In this document: piece after piece, positions 63,283 through 64,000 of the stretch
Numbering within the stretch: the first letter of the stretch is position 1
Layout of the letters: each line of letters starts with the position of its first letter
Source: DATAOG01 sp963753685
Lineage (GTDB): Bacteria; Pseudomonadota; Alphaproteobacteria; Geminicoccales; Geminicoccaceae
Assembly: GCA_963753685.1 (NCBI GenBank)
Contig: CAVWDE010000005.1
Location: forward strand, 62,001 to 126,000
DNA: 64,000 bases
Direction: 5' to 3'
Program-made: the position numbers and the translations under genes
Notes under the pieces: model-generated
What the model was told of the DNA's origin: nothing
Seen by the model: the letters and a program-made list of their open reading frames with translations, nothing else
The model's database searches: none

Positions 63283-64000
63283 ATGGAGGCGAGAGGCGAC
63301 CCCGAAGAGGCTGGCGAAGCCTCGCATGTCTCGACCGGCCAGCTGCCGTCTGCGGATCTTGTTCAAAGCCTGGTGGCCGAAGCGCACGAGCGCTTCAAGT
63401 CGGTCGCTGAAGGGAGCAACTCCGACGTCTATCCGGCGCTGGCAAGCGTGCCGAGCGACCTGTTCGGCATCTGCGTGGTCGGCACCAATGGCGGCGTCTA
63501 TTCGGTCGGCGACGCGGAGCGCGCTTTCACCATCATGAGCGTCTCCAAGCCGTTCGTGTTCGCCCTGGTGTGTCAGGCCATGGGCCACGAAGAGGCCCGC
63601 CGACGGGTCGGTGTGAATGCTACCGGGCGGCCCTTCAACTCGCTGACGGCGATCGAGCAGAGCGGGGACGGTCGGACCAACCCGATGGTGAACCCGGGGG
63701 CGATCGCGACCACGAGCCTCGTCCCGGGCACGTCCGCCGACGCCAGGTGGCGGTTCATCCACGAGGGTATGTCGCGGTTTGCCGGTCGGACGCTGCCGCT
63801 CAACGAGGAAGTCTAGGCATCCGCGACCGCCACCAACTTTCGCAATCAGAGCATCGCGCGCCTCCTCCAGACCTACGACCGGATCTACCTGGATCCGGCC
63901 GAGGCCACCGACCTGTACACCCGACAATGCTCGCTGAACGTGAGCGCCGAGGATCTGGCGGTGATGGGCGCGACGCTCGCGGACGGCGGGGTCAACCCGG
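63283..64000 (+). pseudogene. glsA: Glutaminase A, interrupted by amber codon and cut by window end
   Basis: Serine-dependent beta-lactamase-fold glutaminase (glutamine to glutamate and ammonia). SDVYPALASVPSDLFGICVV, AFTIMSVSKPFVFALVCQAM (Ser-x-x-Lys catalytic pair), RPFNSLTAIEQSGDGRTNPM and VNPGAIATTSLVPG are present. After PLNEEV there is TAG at 63814-63816, where the family has Tyr; the same frame then goes on ASATATNFRNQSIARLLQTY and LNVSAEDLAVMGATLADGG to the window end. TAC to TAG is a single change. Unless the amber is read through, the protein is inactive. Confidence 0.75.

Noticed and set aside
48925..63816. Reassignment of TAG to an amino acid in this organism
   Set aside because: Several intact genes (GMC oxidoreductase, GT4 at 3318, IS481 transposase, P450-like) end in TAG, and the four interrupted genes imply different replaced residues. 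Kept only as a finding about nonsense codons.

Overview
The window is high-GC DNA (roughly two thirds G+C by eye) from what looks like an alphaproteobacterium, possibly a Rhodospirillales-type lineage. This is inferred from codon bias, the gene-transfer-agent-like tail genes (DUF2460, DUF2163), a FixJ-type regulator and the insertion-sequence repertoire; no rRNA or other taxonomic marker is present. The region is heavily rearranged. Four complete insertion sequences, fragments of at least five more, two group II intron copies and some fifteen to twenty broken genes lie among intact chromosomal genes.

Layout. 1-3.3 kb: IS1380 and IS481 fragments around a GMC-type flavin oxidoreductase. 3.3-22.5 kb: a surface-polysaccharide locus with seven glycosyltransferases or glycosyltransferase remnants, a Wzy-like polymerase, a lipoprotein glycoside hydrolase, a Wzz/BY-kinase chain-length regulator, a WbaP-type initiating sugar-phosphate transferase, an internally deleted epimerase and a large secreted FG-GAP/VCBS protein. 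The parts fit a Wzx/Wzy export pathway, but no flippase (Wzx) or outer-membrane exporter (Wza) is visible. 22.5-26.4 kb: a mosaic of IS4-like, DUF1275, IS21, TOPRIM-like, DUF6456-like and DUF3489 fragments, then a frameshifted phage tail tape-measure gene. 26.4-29.3 kb: an intact three-gene acid-sugar operon (SDR dehydrogenase, class II aldolase-type decarboxylase, four-carbon acid sugar kinase). 29.3-35.4 kb: IS6 and IS1182 elements, phage tail genes DUF2460 and DUF2163, and broken DUF4279 and DUF1254/DUF1214 genes.

35.6-40 kb: a truncated and a nearly full-length group II intron on either side of a DUF1015 gene. 40.3-43.9 kb: an Hsp70-family gene (one frameshift) preceded by a small gene and by a peptidoglycan-binding-domain gene cut by an ISNCY element. 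45.6-47.6 kb: FixJ-type and AraC-type regulators. 47.8-51.5 kb: a truncated MetX-like hydrolase fused to phage head-gene remnants (portal, ClpP-like protease split by IS481, decoration protein, capsid). 51.6-64 kb: mainly chromosomal envelope and metabolic genes: AsmA-like protein, patatin, AI-2E/PerM transporter (amber-interrupted), lipase-like hydrolase, EF-hand protein, glycine-zipper lipoprotein, Tat-exported amidohydrolase, a P450-like protein with an apparent Tat signal, DUF1269 protein and an amber-interrupted glutaminase running off the window.

The most unusual items are the Tat-signal P450 and its decayed partial copy upstream; three IS families all flanked by CTAG duplications; phage head and tail modules in swapped order; and the Hsp70/small-protein/peptidoglycan-binding gene set. 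All family assignments come from reading translated sequence, without database searches.
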